A stretch of 63,981 nucleotides of DNA from an uncultured bacterium (GCA_937124615.1 CAKZKR010000059.1:1-63981), one strand, 5' to 3'. Positions 37,201 to 46,900 are shown, counted from the stretch's first letter. Numbers and translations are program-made. The notes: a model not told the origin generated them from the letters alone.

Positions 37201-37381
37201 CAAATCACAAGACTGCGCTCAATTAGCCTATTACCGCTTAGCAAAGCTCTTATATTCCTCCACACAAATAGAACATGCTCTTATCTTACTCAAAAAAGCA
37301 ATAAAGTTGTATCCTAACAATCAAACATTGCAAAACCTTTTTGAAGAATATAACACGCCAAACCTCCAAAAAGGACAATAA
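34238..37381 (+). CDS. Large membrane protein: GT-C-like N-terminal half, TPR-like C-terminal half
   Basis: 1047 aa. The first half has about ten to eleven hydrophobic spans, and its first loop (GGSITTDLYIPSIMF) resembles the arrangement of GT-C lipid-linked-sugar transferases, though the usual DD/DE motif is not clear. The second half is soluble and contains helical pairs suggestive of tetratricopeptide repeats (NKEKAYEILTKSMEEEPYLL, EHEKAKEILIHLLSKHP, IEHALILLKKAIKLYPNNQT). Together this suggests a cell-envelope glycan or polysaccharide function. Four bases separate it from the SGNH hydrolase gene downstream, so they form an operon. No clear ribosome site is present. Confidence 0.65.
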   Translation: MLGLNRKKYYRVFFEILLILILVFLSVLISENSLRNWKGPGGSITTDLYIPSIMFASGKGFINVNPKEVPHLREFLDFNEQTFLPEYVPSDIHLQNLDIYQQYHRYLIYTVGIIWRIFGISWEVLRWFLVFFYTVTVLLVYAIARVFLFSFFSFLVGYFFSTSLIPVTILPILRDFARAPFILAVLLILFYLVQSKKTFLRFTLCSFLIGLTCGIGIGFRRDLLMFLPLSLFILLLLPKTDNVPKIPVRVFGIVIALTTFFITAYPILQSFQKYGTLGWHDALMGFGTEHDDLAGLQRTNYERIPKYNDLLVSVTADAHSYYTEPLNDYELFIKRAPELEKKKLFFAYLYYFPADFLIRIYTSIARLTDRILTSAMPINPYRALLGIGIIILFLSIDFHKGLCFAVILLYTLSIQTLQFNFRHHFYLSFVPHLLHCLFIQFLLIGIYCLLKDGKENIYENMEPLRRIVIRFVIISFTVAFFAYGILIALRQIQSYQLTKLFSAYHSAELVPIEFTPYQDKEGTIYTLNKPLSLQFDEPMMAQPSFATNILVVDFFVQQFPACFKVVYDGTDDFSCNLPIIRSDSATKEPTYVRFFIPIYENMQTLKSAWNRFIGIQVENLNNIQLQNIYKVCNLDKIPLLINYYFVKDELPDLYQRIANYSTSHINPCWEPYGFSSKQVTINEANGAYSSGNKEKAYEILTKSMEEEPYLLTYGLELADLYEQSNEHEKAKEILIHLLSKHPHDPIPGTKLEGFLNRINLSSEEKQTIWKNILSQLPDSSIVWFYYATNLTNDNESKETLSKATNLNREILLSTPFVSTHYEPKEIFSQAMKSEPNPDNTLCSNISTRRQISFILTSGIYLNRINNFQKSVDVLQYLANIKPDLYLLYPPIISSSLKLQNTDLEKVFYYSNTLISLIPYKLEPIIQMEEIQENIQYFSEQEWIELWLELKNKFPDSPCILCGLGRAYELNEQKPVAKSTYENAIYYARKSQDCAQLAYYRLAKLLYSSTQIEHALILLKKAIKLYPNNQTLQNLFEEYNTPNLQKGQ

Positions 37382-37385
37382 AGGT

Positions 37386-38918
37386 ATGAAGAAAATTTTA
37401 AAAACAATTTATATCCTTTTCATCGTTCTACTTTGGACTCTCGTCTTTTGTCTGTCCATAGAAGTAGCAACACGAATTCTTCTGACCACCGCTAATTATC
37501 TATATCGCCCCCTATTTGAACATCAAAATGCCAAAGTTTACCAAATGGTCAAATTGTCAGAAGACCTGAAAAAACCTACAAAAACCGAGAAAACCGACCC
37601 TCAAAAGAATACCCCAACTAGTCCTTACTATCCAAACTCCAATCAAAGAGTCCTTAACAATAACATCCCATGTGATAAAAACTATGAACTCACCTTACAA
37701 GGAATAGCAGAAATTCACTTTGATAAAAAAGGAAATATAACAGAATCTTACGGAGACCCCATCATTGAACAATATATCTATAAACTTGTTAATGGATTTC
37801 CTACCGACTATTACGACCCCGCATGGAATACCGTTATTGAAAAGATAAAAAACCCTTCACCCCCCTTCTTTTCTGGAACATTAAAATACGAGAAACATTA
37901 CCTTTATCATTATCATATAGAGATTCTTCCAAAATCTGAAGGGGTCGTCTTATTTGCAAAGGAAATACGGGACGGATATCCCCTTTCCCTCCAAACCCCA
38001 GGTATTCCCGAAAATGAGGATAGTCCCTGGTCCGTTATCTATTTCTCCTACAAGACCAATTGGAAAAAGCAAGGAAGTATAGCACAATATAACAACTTCG
38101 GCTTTCGGGATGACGATATCATCCTACCCAAACCCGACCGAGTATTCCGCATCATTTGCATCGGGGGCTCAACCACCGAGGAAGGCAATTCCAACGATTT
38201 ATCCTACCCCAACATCATGGAGAAAAAACTGCAAAAATATTTTCAAACCCAAAACATAGAAGTTATCAATGCAGGCATTTGCGGTATCCGTTCTTTTGGT
38301 GAAGTTCGGAGAATCAATGATTTTCTTCAACTCCAACCCGACTTGCTCGTTTACTATAACGCGATCAATGACATTTGCTACTATGACATCCCTTTCTGGA
38401 TAAAACTTCCCAATCCATATCTCAAAATAATTCCTCATTCCGCATTCTTAACCCAAATATTCAATCGCAAACTGCTCCCATCCGATGAATATATCGCAGA
38501 GTATTTCCAAAAAACCATCCTACGCAATCTCGGTTCCATCCACTGCGCCTGCAAAAAGCAAAATATCCTTATGGCAATTTGCAGTTTTGCTTATCCCAAA
38601 ATAAAGTGGTATGAATTCATAGAAAGACTCTATTACGACTTCAATCTTCGAAATGTATGGCTAACTCCGCTACCTATGTTAATTAACTTCGCCACCTACC
38701 AAAAAGTCATACAGATTTACAACCGTGAACTTAAAAAACTTTGCGAACAAGAAAACATCCTCTACATTCCCGTTGCCGAAGAATTCAACGCCGGTGCCGA
38801 CCACTTCTTTGATGTTTGCCACATGACTCTTCTCGGCATGGACCCAAAAACAGACATCATCGGCTCTCACCTCGCCCACTGGATAGAAACCCACAACCTC
38901 CTAAAAAAATCCCCATAA
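37386..38918 (+). CDS. Membrane-anchored SGNH/GDSL hydrolase
   Basis: A 510-aa protein with an N-terminal anchor (ILKTIYILFIVLLWTLVFCL) and a long linker, then an SGNH esterase/acetyltransferase-type domain. Block I is ICIGGSTTEEGNS (catalytic Ser), block II INAGICGIRS (Gly), block III YYNAINDICYY (Asn) and block V FDVCHMTLLGM (Asp and His). Such domains deacylate or acylate polysaccharides. The start at 37386 follows the previous stop by 4 bp with AAAGG in between; the frame is open from 37341 inside the previous gene. With the upstream membrane/TPR protein it probably modifies an exported glycan. Confidence 0.8.
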   Translation: MKKILKTIYILFIVLLWTLVFCLSIEVATRILLTTANYLYRPLFEHQNAKVYQMVKLSEDLKKPTKTEKTDPQKNTPTSPYYPNSNQRVLNNNIPCDKNYELTLQGIAEIHFDKKGNITESYGDPIIEQYIYKLVNGFPTDYYDPAWNTVIEKIKNPSPPFFSGTLKYEKHYLYHYHIEILPKSEGVVLFAKEIRDGYPLSLQTPGIPENEDSPWSVIYFSYKTNWKKQGSIAQYNNFGFRDDDIILPKPDRVFRIICIGGSTTEEGNSNDLSYPNIMEKKLQKYFQTQNIEVINAGICGIRSFGEVRRINDFLQLQPDLLVYYNAINDICYYDIPFWIKLPNPYLKIIPHSAFLTQIFNRKLLPSDEYIAEYFQKTILRNLGSIHCACKKQNILMAICSFAYPKIKWYEFIERLYYDFNLRNVWLTPLPMLINFATYQKVIQIYNRELKKLCEQENILYIPVAEEFNAGADHFFDVCHMTLLGMDPKTDIIGSHLAHWIETHNLLKKSP

Positions 38919-39066
38919 TTCCCTTTGACATAAAAAACCTTTAGAGTTATAACAAGCAGTCCGAGAGAGATAATTCACCCATATTAACAAATATGTCCTC
39001 ATTAAAATACTGTTATTCACCCTCTTTAACGAATCCATAATAATATTGAATAAAAATTTATAACTT

Positions 39067-40866
39067 TCAAAATACAACTGTTAGGATTGTGGAGAGGGGT
39101 AGTTCGGGGATTAAAAATTTTAGGTAAGAATATTTGGGGTCTAATTGGTCTAGTTCGTAGGTTGCTATAGTTTGCTCTCTATCTGGTATAGATAGGGTAA
39201 TTTTTGATACTTTATAACTGGGAATTCGAACCGAAACAGAGACGGAGGACACTGAAAATACTTTATCCTCATAAGAGGAAACTTTTTCTACTCCTAAATT
39301 ATAAAGGAACAAAATTACGCCGTCGGGGGTATCCCTCAATATCCCACGAATAGAACCATCTGATTGTAATTTTATTGACGGGGTAGTAAGGCATTTTTCA
39401 ACTTCCTTTACAAAGGATGTATTCTTTACTTCTATAAAATGTTTTTTATGCATTTCGCAGAGTTTAAGGATGCTATTTTTTTGTGAAGAGGGGGTAAAAT
39501 CCTGATGAGTTGCGATTATAATCGTTGCATTCTTAAAAGCCTCCTCAAAGTTTTCTTCCGAGGCAACACCAAATTGTATGTTTCTCCTCCGTAATTCTCT
39601 CGTAATATCTAACTCTTTACATTCCTTATTATGAACCCACTGTTCAAAAGGGAAGTAGAGGAGCACATCCTGCCGGGGTTGTGATTGTTCAAATAGTCCC
39701 TTATGCTTTTGAAGCCACAGGACAAAGGGACGGACGGCCTGCATCATCTTATCCCGATATTGTTCCTGCCAGGTGGGCCAGAGCATATAATTTGTTTGGT
39801 GGGCAAAGCCTTCAAATATCGCAAGGTTGGTAAGGTTTGGAGGGGTATGATAATCGCTATCTGCAATCGTAACAGCAACCAAAGGTTTCCCGCCAAGAAT
39901 TGCATTCAACAGACTATACACAGGTCCCATCTCATAGACTTTCCCATCCGCTGTTGTGCGAGGTGCAGTCCGCATATCCTCTATCACCACGAAATCCTGG
40001 GCCTTGCTCATTTCTTTGATGTTATAAGCATATTGATGACACTGTGAGAACAGGACCTCCGGCAAATTAAGACTATTATTGGCTGTGATAATTGCCTGTG
40101 GATGGAGTGACTTCGCATAATCTCTTACCTCCGCAAAGAAATCCCGAGCAATTGTGCAACGGAATTTTTTAAACACCTCCCCTTTTCCCTTTGCTAACCT
40201 CCGCAAATTTTCCAGCGAAGTATCCGTTACCTCTATCCCCTCAGACTTCAAATATCTCAAAAAGCCTTCCATACAACAAGGACAATAACATCCCTTTTCG
40301 TGTACCGTCGGATTGTCAAAAAATATCCCATCCATTCCCAACTCCAACTGCATTTTTACCATATACTTCTGATACTTACGCCAATCCGGGTGATTCATAC
40401 AGGCCGGATTGTAATCTCCACCATACCACGAAGGCAACGGCTTCCCATGCTCATCTTGTTGAAGCCAATCTTTCGGAGGGGTATTAAACTGACTTCGGAA
40501 CTCTTCACTCCAATTGCGGTCAAAGGTCTCTAAATTTACAATAGATGTGGAGCAGAGATAACCCAACACTACAGGTATTCCCAGGGATTTTGCATGATGA
40601 ACATATTTTTTTGTATCCGCTTTGATGCTTTCCCATGGTTCCTTCTCCGGAAGGCCCATATACTGGCACACCCCAACGCCCGTCGCATATAGTACAGACA
40701 CTTCACATAAACGGGCAGGTTCCGCCTGTTTATCCAAATTATCCAGATGGTCAAACGCATGAAGAGCAAAAAACTCCCATGGCTCCTTACAAAAACAGGC
40801 CAAAGCCCCTCCCAACATCATAGCAAGCAATAAAGCCACTATCCTCCACCCAGCAAATTTTTTCAT
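39067..40866 (-). CDS. Secreted putative glycoside hydrolase, TIM-barrel type
   Basis: 599 aa with a signal peptide (IVALLLAMMLGGALACFC). The central part looks like an (alpha/beta)8 barrel of the uncharacterised GH-like type: GIPVVLGYLCSTSIV, ELGMDGIFFDNPTVHEKG (candidate catalytic Asp), then the Cys-rich CYCPCCMEGFLRYL, HPQAIITANNSL and DFVVIEDMRT (candidate Glu/Asp). The C-terminal third holds a Rossmann-like part (ATIIIATHQDFT) and a beta-sandwich, as in beta-galactosidases with trimerisation domains. Family and substrate are not certain. Its ATG shares one base with the stop of the sulfatase gene (TAATG), so the two are translationally coupled. Confidence 0.65.
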   Translation of the reverse strand: MKKFAGWRIVALLLAMMLGGALACFCKEPWEFFALHAFDHLDNLDKQAEPARLCEVSVLYATGVGVCQYMGLPEKEPWESIKADTKKYVHHAKSLGIPVVLGYLCSTSIVNLETFDRNWSEEFRSQFNTPPKDWLQQDEHGKPLPSWYGGDYNPACMNHPDWRKYQKYMVKMQLELGMDGIFFDNPTVHEKGCYCPCCMEGFLRYLKSEGIEVTDTSLENLRRLAKGKGEVFKKFRCTIARDFFAEVRDYAKSLHPQAIITANNSLNLPEVLFSQCHQYAYNIKEMSKAQDFVVIEDMRTAPRTTADGKVYEMGPVYSLLNAILGGKPLVAVTIADSDYHTPPNLTNLAIFEGFAHQTNYMLWPTWQEQYRDKMMQAVRPFVLWLQKHKGLFEQSQPRQDVLLYFPFEQWVHNKECKELDITRELRRRNIQFGVASEENFEEAFKNATIIIATHQDFTPSSQKNSILKLCEMHKKHFIEVKNTSFVKEVEKCLTTPSIKLQSDGSIRGILRDTPDGVILFLYNLGVEKVSSYEDKVFSVSSVSVSVRIPSYKVSKITLSIPDREQTIATYELDQLDPKYSYLKFLIPELPLSTILTVVF

Positions 40867-42329
40867 TATGCTATTTTTCCCATTCGGCGGAGTTCCGCTA
40901 ATTGCCTCTGTATCTTCTCTTCGGCTTTTTGAGTTTCCGCGACAGGGTCACAGATAGAATACAGATAATCATTAAGTTCCCGGGCAATTGCAGGTGCGGT
41001 AGATAAGTCCTCCTTAATCAGATTTTTCAATTCCTCCGGGTCTTCGTTCAGATTAAACAATTGATGGGGAGCATCTGAATTCCAGATAAATTTCCAACCA
41101 TCTTTCCGAACCATGAAACTACTCCCGCGTGTTCCGTGCCCATGATACTCCGAGAAAACATATCGATTCGGGGCTTCTTTTTGTAAAGTTTGTAGAGATT
41201 CCCCTTTCCAATTTGATGGCCGTTTTCGCTGGGTCGCATGGAAAAATCCCGCTTGCACATCCAGAGTAGTAATCGGCGTCCGAACCCGAAGCCCCTTCTC
41301 AAAACCCGGCCCACACGCTACTACAGGCACCTGCAATGAATCTTCAAACATAGAACATTTCCACCACATTCCAAACTTGCCCAACATTTCTCCATGGTCC
41401 GAAGTGTATATAAAAATAGTGTTCTTCTCCAAGCCTGTTTCTTCCAACGCGTCCAAAATCTTTCCAATCATCTCATCCACAAAACTCACACAACCATAAT
41501 ATCCCTGCCTCAATCTTAATACATCTTCCCCTTGAATCTGGTCTGTCTCAAAATGCGTTCGCAGGTCTACCGCGTATGGATGCTTTGCAGATTCTTCATC
41601 CGGACCATACTTCGGAAAATCCCCTTTCCCTTCATACATCTCCCAATACTTTGGATCCGTGAAATGGGGAAAGTGTGGAGGCAAAATATTCGCCCACAAA
41701 ACAAACGGTTTCTTCATCTGCACCCCTTTCGTTTTCAACCATTCCACCGCCGTGTCCACCATTAACCGGTCCTTACGATGTGGATTCTCACGCGGACCCC
41801 AACCTTTTGCCCGGTCTTTACCTGCACCTTTCCGAATAAACAACGGCTTCCGTTCAATCGACTCATCGCCCGGAACCCCCCGATTCCATCCGTGATATAC
41901 CTCGCTAAAACCCATCTCCTCAATCTTCCGATATACATCCGCCTTGCCCACATATACCGTATGCACGCCCTGCTCGGCCAAAACCGCTCCGTAATTAGGA
42001 AAATCATCCAAAAACAAGGTGCAGTTGCTATAACATCGTGTCTCATGGTTATACAGCCCACTCATAACCGAACTTCTGCTTGGCATACACAACGGAGAAG
42101 GACAATATGCGTTCTCAAAAACCACGCCTTTCTTCGCCATCCGTTCCAAATTCGGTGTCTGAACAAACGGATGCCCATAAACCGAACTATACTTCGGATT
42201 ATGCTCATCCGACATCAGCATCACCACATTGAATTCCTTCTCCTGTTCCGACCCACAAAATGGAAGATTCGGTAGTAACAAGCCTGTGGCAATAGTCCCT
42301 TGCAAAAACTCCCGCCGATTCATCGACAT
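40866..42329 (-). CDS. Tat-exported type I sulfatase
   Basis: 487 aa. The formylglycine motif is SPLCMPSRSSVMSG (C81, Cys-type CxPSR), which needs modification by an FGE-type or anSME enzyme not present in this window. Metal-binding stretches are VVMLMSDEHNPKY and IFIYTSDHGEMLGKFG. The N-terminus MSMNRREFLQGTIATGLLLP has a twin-arginine signal; the following NLPFCGS might be a lipobox. The start at 42329 is preceded by AAAGGGAAAA. The frame is open to 42686, but that part lies on the opposite strand of the zf-TFIIB gene and is not real. Substrate class is unknown. First gene of a pair with the GH-like protein. Confidence 0.9.
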   Translation of the reverse strand: MSMNRREFLQGTIATGLLLPNLPFCGSEQEKEFNVVMLMSDEHNPKYSSVYGHPFVQTPNLERMAKKGVVFENAYCPSPLCMPSRSSVMSGLYNHETRCYSNCTLFLDDFPNYGAVLAEQGVHTVYVGKADVYRKIEEMGFSEVYHGWNRGVPGDESIERKPLFIRKGAGKDRAKGWGPRENPHRKDRLMVDTAVEWLKTKGVQMKKPFVLWANILPPHFPHFTDPKYWEMYEGKGDFPKYGPDEESAKHPYAVDLRTHFETDQIQGEDVLRLRQGYYGCVSFVDEMIGKILDALEETGLEKNTIFIYTSDHGEMLGKFGMWWKCSMFEDSLQVPVVACGPGFEKGLRVRTPITTLDVQAGFFHATQRKRPSNWKGESLQTLQKEAPNRYVFSEYHGHGTRGSSFMVRKDGWKFIWNSDAPHQLFNLNEDPEELKNLIKEDLSTAPAIARELNDYLYSICDPVAETQKAEEKIQRQLAELRRMGKIA

Positions 42330-42420
42330 ATTTTTCCCTTTCTTATTATAAAATGACAGATATAACTTACTTTTATATTTGATATGATAAAGTATACATA
42401 AAATAAAAGGTATTTTCCCA

Positions 42421-42810
42421 ATGTTTTGTCCCAATTGTAAAAAAGAAATCTTACTCATCATGGAGTATAAAAACATCGAATTAGATTTTTGTTCCAACTG
42501 TCTTGGAATCTGGCTCGATGCGGAAGAATTGCAATGGATACTCGAAGCAGAGTTTGATGAACACACCATCTTCACTAAATCCAATGCCAAAGAAACAAAG
42601 AAAAAATGCCCCCGTTGTAGAACCAATATGAATAAATTTTCGCTTTTCCAAGACGAAACCATCCTTTGTGATACCTGCCCGAACAATCACGGATTCTGGT
42701 TCGATCGCGGAGAATTAGAAATACTCATTCAAACCCTCCCCAAATTTTCCGGAACTCACTCCTTCCTCCACTGGCTTACCGATGTTTTCCAATACCCTCA
42801 TGAAAAATAA
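42421..42810 (+). CDS. zf-TFIIB-domain protein
   Basis: 129 aa with two copies of the small zf-TFIIB zinc-ribbon. Copy 1 is MFCPNCKKE ... DFCSNCLGIWLDAEEL; copy 2 is KKCPRCRTNMNKF ... LCDTCPNNHGFWFDRGEL. Each has two CxxC pairs (the last one with an insertion) and the WxDxGEL ending. Cytoplasmic; function of such proteins is not established. AAGGT lies upstream of the ATG. It is transcribed away from the sulfatase. Confidence 0.88.
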   Translation: MFCPNCKKEILLIMEYKNIELDFCSNCLGIWLDAEELQWILEAEFDEHTIFTKSNAKETKKKCPRCRTNMNKFSLFQDETILCDTCPNNHGFWFDRGELEILIQTLPKFSGTHSFLHWLTDVFQYPHEK

Positions 42811-42814
42811 CCCG

Positions 42815-43035
42815 ATGGAACGAAAAGAAATCATTGGCACAATTTCGGAGGCCAGTTCAACAGAAGGTCTCTCAATATTTATATGGAAGGATATTTAAAA
42901 GTATGATTTAAAAAGGTTTATGAGTTCATAATTTACACAACTACGACACGCTATCTATACAATACTGAAGAAATTACTTTAGAAGATACTCAAAAGCCCA
43001 TTGACATGGCAAAAAACTTAAAGATTTTATATTAG
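42815..43035 (+). pseudogene. Remnant of a small gene downstream of the zf-TFIIB gene
   Basis: Non-coding as it stands, but two frames look like former protein. From ATG 42815: MERKEIIGTISEASSTEGLS then a stop. In another frame, YMEGYLKV, an in-frame TGA at 42904-42906, then KKVYEFIIYTTTTRYLYNTE and DTQKPIDMAKNLKILY ending in TAG at 43033-43035. One frameshift and one stop would separate them from a single small protein. I do not recognise the family. Weak evidence, resting on composition and continuity only. Confidence 0.35.
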
Positions 43036-43159
43036 AAAGTTAAAAGTAAAGTAATTCGAACCTCACAAACAAAACAACCTCATTCCCTTTTTTCTGACTC
43101 TATTGTCCCATCCGACTTGTGCTACTTATCTGATCTGTCAGACCCCGCACATTTTAAAA
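43036..43159. other. Spacer holding repeat array 5
   Basis: The remaining gap between the gene remnant and the minus-strand lipoprotein gene. Its right half is the degenerate 9-bp array at 43092-43145; the left half shows nothing recognisable. Confidence 0.4.
43092..43145 (+). repeat. 9-bp repeat array, locus 5 of 7
   Basis: The most degenerate of the arrays: TCTGACTCTATTGTCCCATC, then CGACTTGTGCTACTTATCTG and ATCTGTCAGACC. It is close behind the stop of the lipoprotein gene on the minus strand, with the same plus-strand polarity as the others. Confidence 0.5.
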
Positions 43160-43681
43160 TCAATTACTCTTTATCTTCTGCCCTTTCGCACCATTCCATA
43201 CACCCGCCGGACCTAACGAGTATCGATATGTTTCACGCCCTTCAACCCCTGCAGGGATGTCCGCAGTCGCTTCCTGAGCCTCGGTCCGCGTGGGTTTCGA
43301 AGCACTTCGGTAAATACTATACGCATACTCAATCACCGCAGTATAAGATTGTCCACTTTCCCCCGAATGACTAACTGGTTTCGCATCCAGCGGATAATAT
43401 TGCGTGTACAGCTTTACCTCTTTATAATACTCGCCCCTTGCTCCCTTCTGTTCAAATTTAACCTCACCATGTCGATTTTCAAGGTTCAGCCTTTGCATTT
43501 CCGTTGCACCAATTTCCCCTAATCGTTGAAAAACTTTATCCGTTTCACTTACATATCCTTCAGGTTTTTCACGCAACCCAAAATCCGAAAGCACCTTATT
43601 TACAACTCCTCCTTCCGGTCCGGTTTGACACGAGGATAAAAAAACAAGTACCCCTGAGAGAAACATATACATATATTTCAT
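43160..43681 (-). CDS. Hypothetical lipoprotein
   Basis: 173 aa with a signal peptide and lipobox (VLVFLSSCQ). The mature part is polar, with LNLENRHGEVKFEQKGARGE and a long beta-type stretch EVKLYTQYYPLDAKPVSHSG, SYTAVIEYAYSIYRS. Ends in a Gly-rich GPAGVWNGAKGQ. No family recognised. Monocistronic by position: the PEGEG gene downstream of it in map order is on the same strand but ends at 43927, upstream of this start, with a terminator between. Confidence 0.65.
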   Translation of the reverse strand: MKYMYMFLSGVLVFLSSCQTGPEGGVVNKVLSDFGLREKPEGYVSETDKVFQRLGEIGATEMQRLNLENRHGEVKFEQKGARGEYYKEVKLYTQYYPLDAKPVSHSGESGQSYTAVIEYAYSIYRSASKPTRTEAQEATADIPAGVEGRETYRYSLGPAGVWNGAKGQKIKSN

Positions 43682-43863
43682 ATTTACATCCTTTATATCA
43701 TGATTGTTTATTAAATATCTCTTATCACCTAAGTAACAAGTATATCATGCATATAGGAATTAATCGTAATTAAAACTTAACTCGCCGCCTTTCTTTTTAT
43801 ATATGATACAATTCACTCAACATCTCATTTTCTAACGAGATGATATTACATCCTCCTAAAAAT

Positions 43864-43903
43864 CTAAAAAAATGTAGAGACGAATGCATATTCGTCTCTA
43901 CAT
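43864..43903 (-). terminator. Perfect 14-bp hairpin terminator of the PEGEG-protein gene
   Basis: Stem ATGTAGAGACGAAT / ATTCGTCTCTACAT (43872-43903) with a GCAT loop on the plus strand. On the minus strand it is followed directly by seven T residues (43871-43865), a good intrinsic terminator for the gene ending at 43927. Its GTAGAGACG core also resembles a palindromic repeat widespread in some bacterial groups, so it may be a mobile palindrome recruited as a terminator. Confidence 0.8.
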
Positions 43904-43926
43904 ACAGGTTCTTTATTTTCTAAATA

Positions 43927-46900
43927 CTACGCGGGTCCTGGGCAATATCCATCTTCACCCACTCCTGGACATGGGTGATATCTACCAATATTGAAGAACT
44001 GAATCAGACGCAGTAACTCACTCAAGCTTATAGTCCAATCTTGAGGGTTATAATCTGATGCATGAGGTGTGCAGGATTGGTCACCCGGACCCGGTGCGTA
44101 GCCATCTTCGCCTTGCGGGTTACAGTGATATCCACCAGAATTAAAGAACTGTATCACTCTCAACAATTCACTTAAATTAATCTGATTATCTCCATTTTGG
44201 TCGGCACTATGAGGCGGTGGAACAGCCCCTTCTCCTTCACCTTCAACAACACCTTCCGGAGTTCCCTCTGGCGTTCCTTCTCCTTCAACAGGGCCTTCCG
44301 GTGCCCCTTCAGGGGTTCCTTCGATAACACCTTCCGGTGTCCCTTCCCCTTCAACGATACCTTCAGGACTCCCTTCAACGACACCTTCGCCCTCGGGAGG
44401 TAATTCACCCGGTCTATCTTCAGCAACCAATATCTGGTATCCATTCTTTAATGGAACAGGACCAACAAGGAATATTGTATATACACCATCGGGGAGGAAT
44501 TGCACATCTTCCGCTGTCGCGATTACAATCTCGGGACCATTAGAAAGCGTGATAATAATATCTAAAACATCCGGTGCTGCAATTCCATAATACTGTGTGG
44601 AGGTCAAAGCAGAGATATCGGTGAATAATGGTGTTAATTCAGGTGGCCAACCTGCGAAACTAAAATCTACATCATAACCGTTTTTCACAGCGTTTACAAA
44701 GCGGATTTTAGCAAATCCCTCTTCCGGGGCACGATTATCATCTGCCAAAGCGAATAACTCAAGACTATCCACAAATCCTGTAGCCACTATCGTCATACTA
44801 CTATCCCCGGCCACATCTAAAGATGTTGAAAGAATGGGAGCGTTGGAACAAGTATCAATCGTTCCCATACCGGGAAGTACCCGTAAATTATATTCATTAG
44901 AAAAAACAGTTATATAACCTGTCACAGAAGGATACTCCGTCAAAACAAAAGCAGGCAATCCATTCATACATACATCTAAGGTTTGTGAATCAAAACTGGC
45001 ATTAACAAATCGCAATTGACTTGTGCAATCCAACTGGGCCCTTAACTCGCCATTCGGATAACCACTGCTGGTAATCAGAATATATAATTTCGATCCTGTA
45101 ACAAGCTGATATTCTCCGGGTGTTAAGACCCTTTCTATAGGAGATGCGGGATTCCCCAAGTCTAAAACAAGTGAACCATTTTCGCCAACATCACCTGCAT
45201 AAAGACCTGCTGAAATTGGATTACTGACAGTATGTTCTATCGTTATCTTATACGAAACTTGCTGAGAATCAAGATACAATATCGTGTCTACATAAGCAGT
45301 TCCACTGGAAATAGGCGGAACAGGAGGAACGACCCTGTCATTCTTAAGTTGTATATGACATCCGCTCAACATGGTGCAATATTCCGGACGCAACGACGCG
45401 GTCAACGCGGCCTCTACATAGCGGATAACCTCTTCTTTTGGCTGTAACAATCCTTTACCTGATGAACCAAAGATAGAAGGACAATACTGGATTAAACTGG
45501 CTCCAATCTCACCACGATCTGTAATCCCCGGTTGGTTGCTCGTGCATATTATCAAATGAGGATTTTCCGCTTCTGGTAAGTTTTCAAATTCTCCTTGTGT
45601 GATAGTATGTCTATAAGGGGAGGTTGTAAATGGACCTGGAAAATTATAAATCAGAGGACTTGTATTGTTTTTACCATCAAAAATGCCGATTTGTGTTATC
45701 TTACTTAATGTCACCGCAGGTGTAATTTCAACATCCATATACATCTCATCAGACTCAGGATCATACCACAACCGGAATACAAAACTTCCTTTCCTTGTGC
45801 TATTACTTCCTGTATCCACACCCTCTTTTGTAATAACCTGACTCCCTGCACATTTTGCAAGAAGTTCTCTGCAGTATTCTTTTTCAAACCACTCATACTC
45901 ACAACGATTACTGGCACCATCACCATCCGCATCCGCCTCGGGTAGCAAATCATTTAATCCAACATAATTCTCCTTATTCAGATAGGGATTATCAAATCCC
46001 ATTTCCGTTCCAAATTGTTCACGTGTTGCTTTTCTCAATTGTTCATCTAACAAAGCAATTAAACCTGCAATGATACCAAACGAACCCTGGCCCTCTGCTA
46101 AGATGGAGCGGGGTTCTAAATCACCTAAACGAATTGCAATTTCTCCATCCGGATAAGCCTGTGTTTTCACAATAATATAAAAAGTATTCCAGTAATCATC
46201 ATTGGGGAATACCTTTGTGGTATCAATCATGGCCAATTCATCAGCAGTTATAGTATAGGAAAAATTATAATCCCCTTTACCAAAACCCAAAGACCACCAT
46301 GTAAAAGCAGGGTCTCCGATTTTTACCGCCGTTATGGATGTAATACCGGAAATATTTGTCAGGGAAATATCAAAGGTAATCCCCGTGATGTTGGTTTTTC
46401 CTTCATTTAATGTTTGCGTCATTTTAACTGTGCCTTTGGCAATAGAGGGGGTAGGCGGAGAAATCACCCCACCATTCATATACCCTTCAAATTCATTCGG
46501 TGTAGGTTGCGAATAAATCGTATAATTTCCATCGCCTAAAGTTAAATAGGCAAGGAAAATTTCCTGTAACCCTGGAATTAAACCGGGCAATATTGCAGAA
46601 AGGGTAGGACCCATATCCGTCTGAAATTGTTGTAGATTATGAATCCACGCATTATAAACCTGTTCATGAGTTAAAACTCCATTATTGAAACTTGCGTCAT
46701 TCAAAATTCTTTGCATAAGTCCAAATTCATTGGCAATATCTAAAATCCCGTTCCCACTCAAATTGCCAACAAACTCTACCGCAGGAATTTCATTCGATGG
46801 TTGTTGTTCATCTCCAGTACCTGTCGACACACGAAGACGCACATCACTACCTGCTATAACCTTCTTATTGGCTCCCGGGTCTGTGCGTATCACAACACCT

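Noticed and set aside
42330-42686. N-terminal extension of the sulfatase
   Set aside because: It runs antisense through the zf-TFIIB gene; the Tat signal and ribosome site place the start at 42329.
44172-44543. Several overlapping frames across the PEGEG linker
   Set aside because: They arise from the repetitive coding DNA of the linker and have no starts with ribosome sites.
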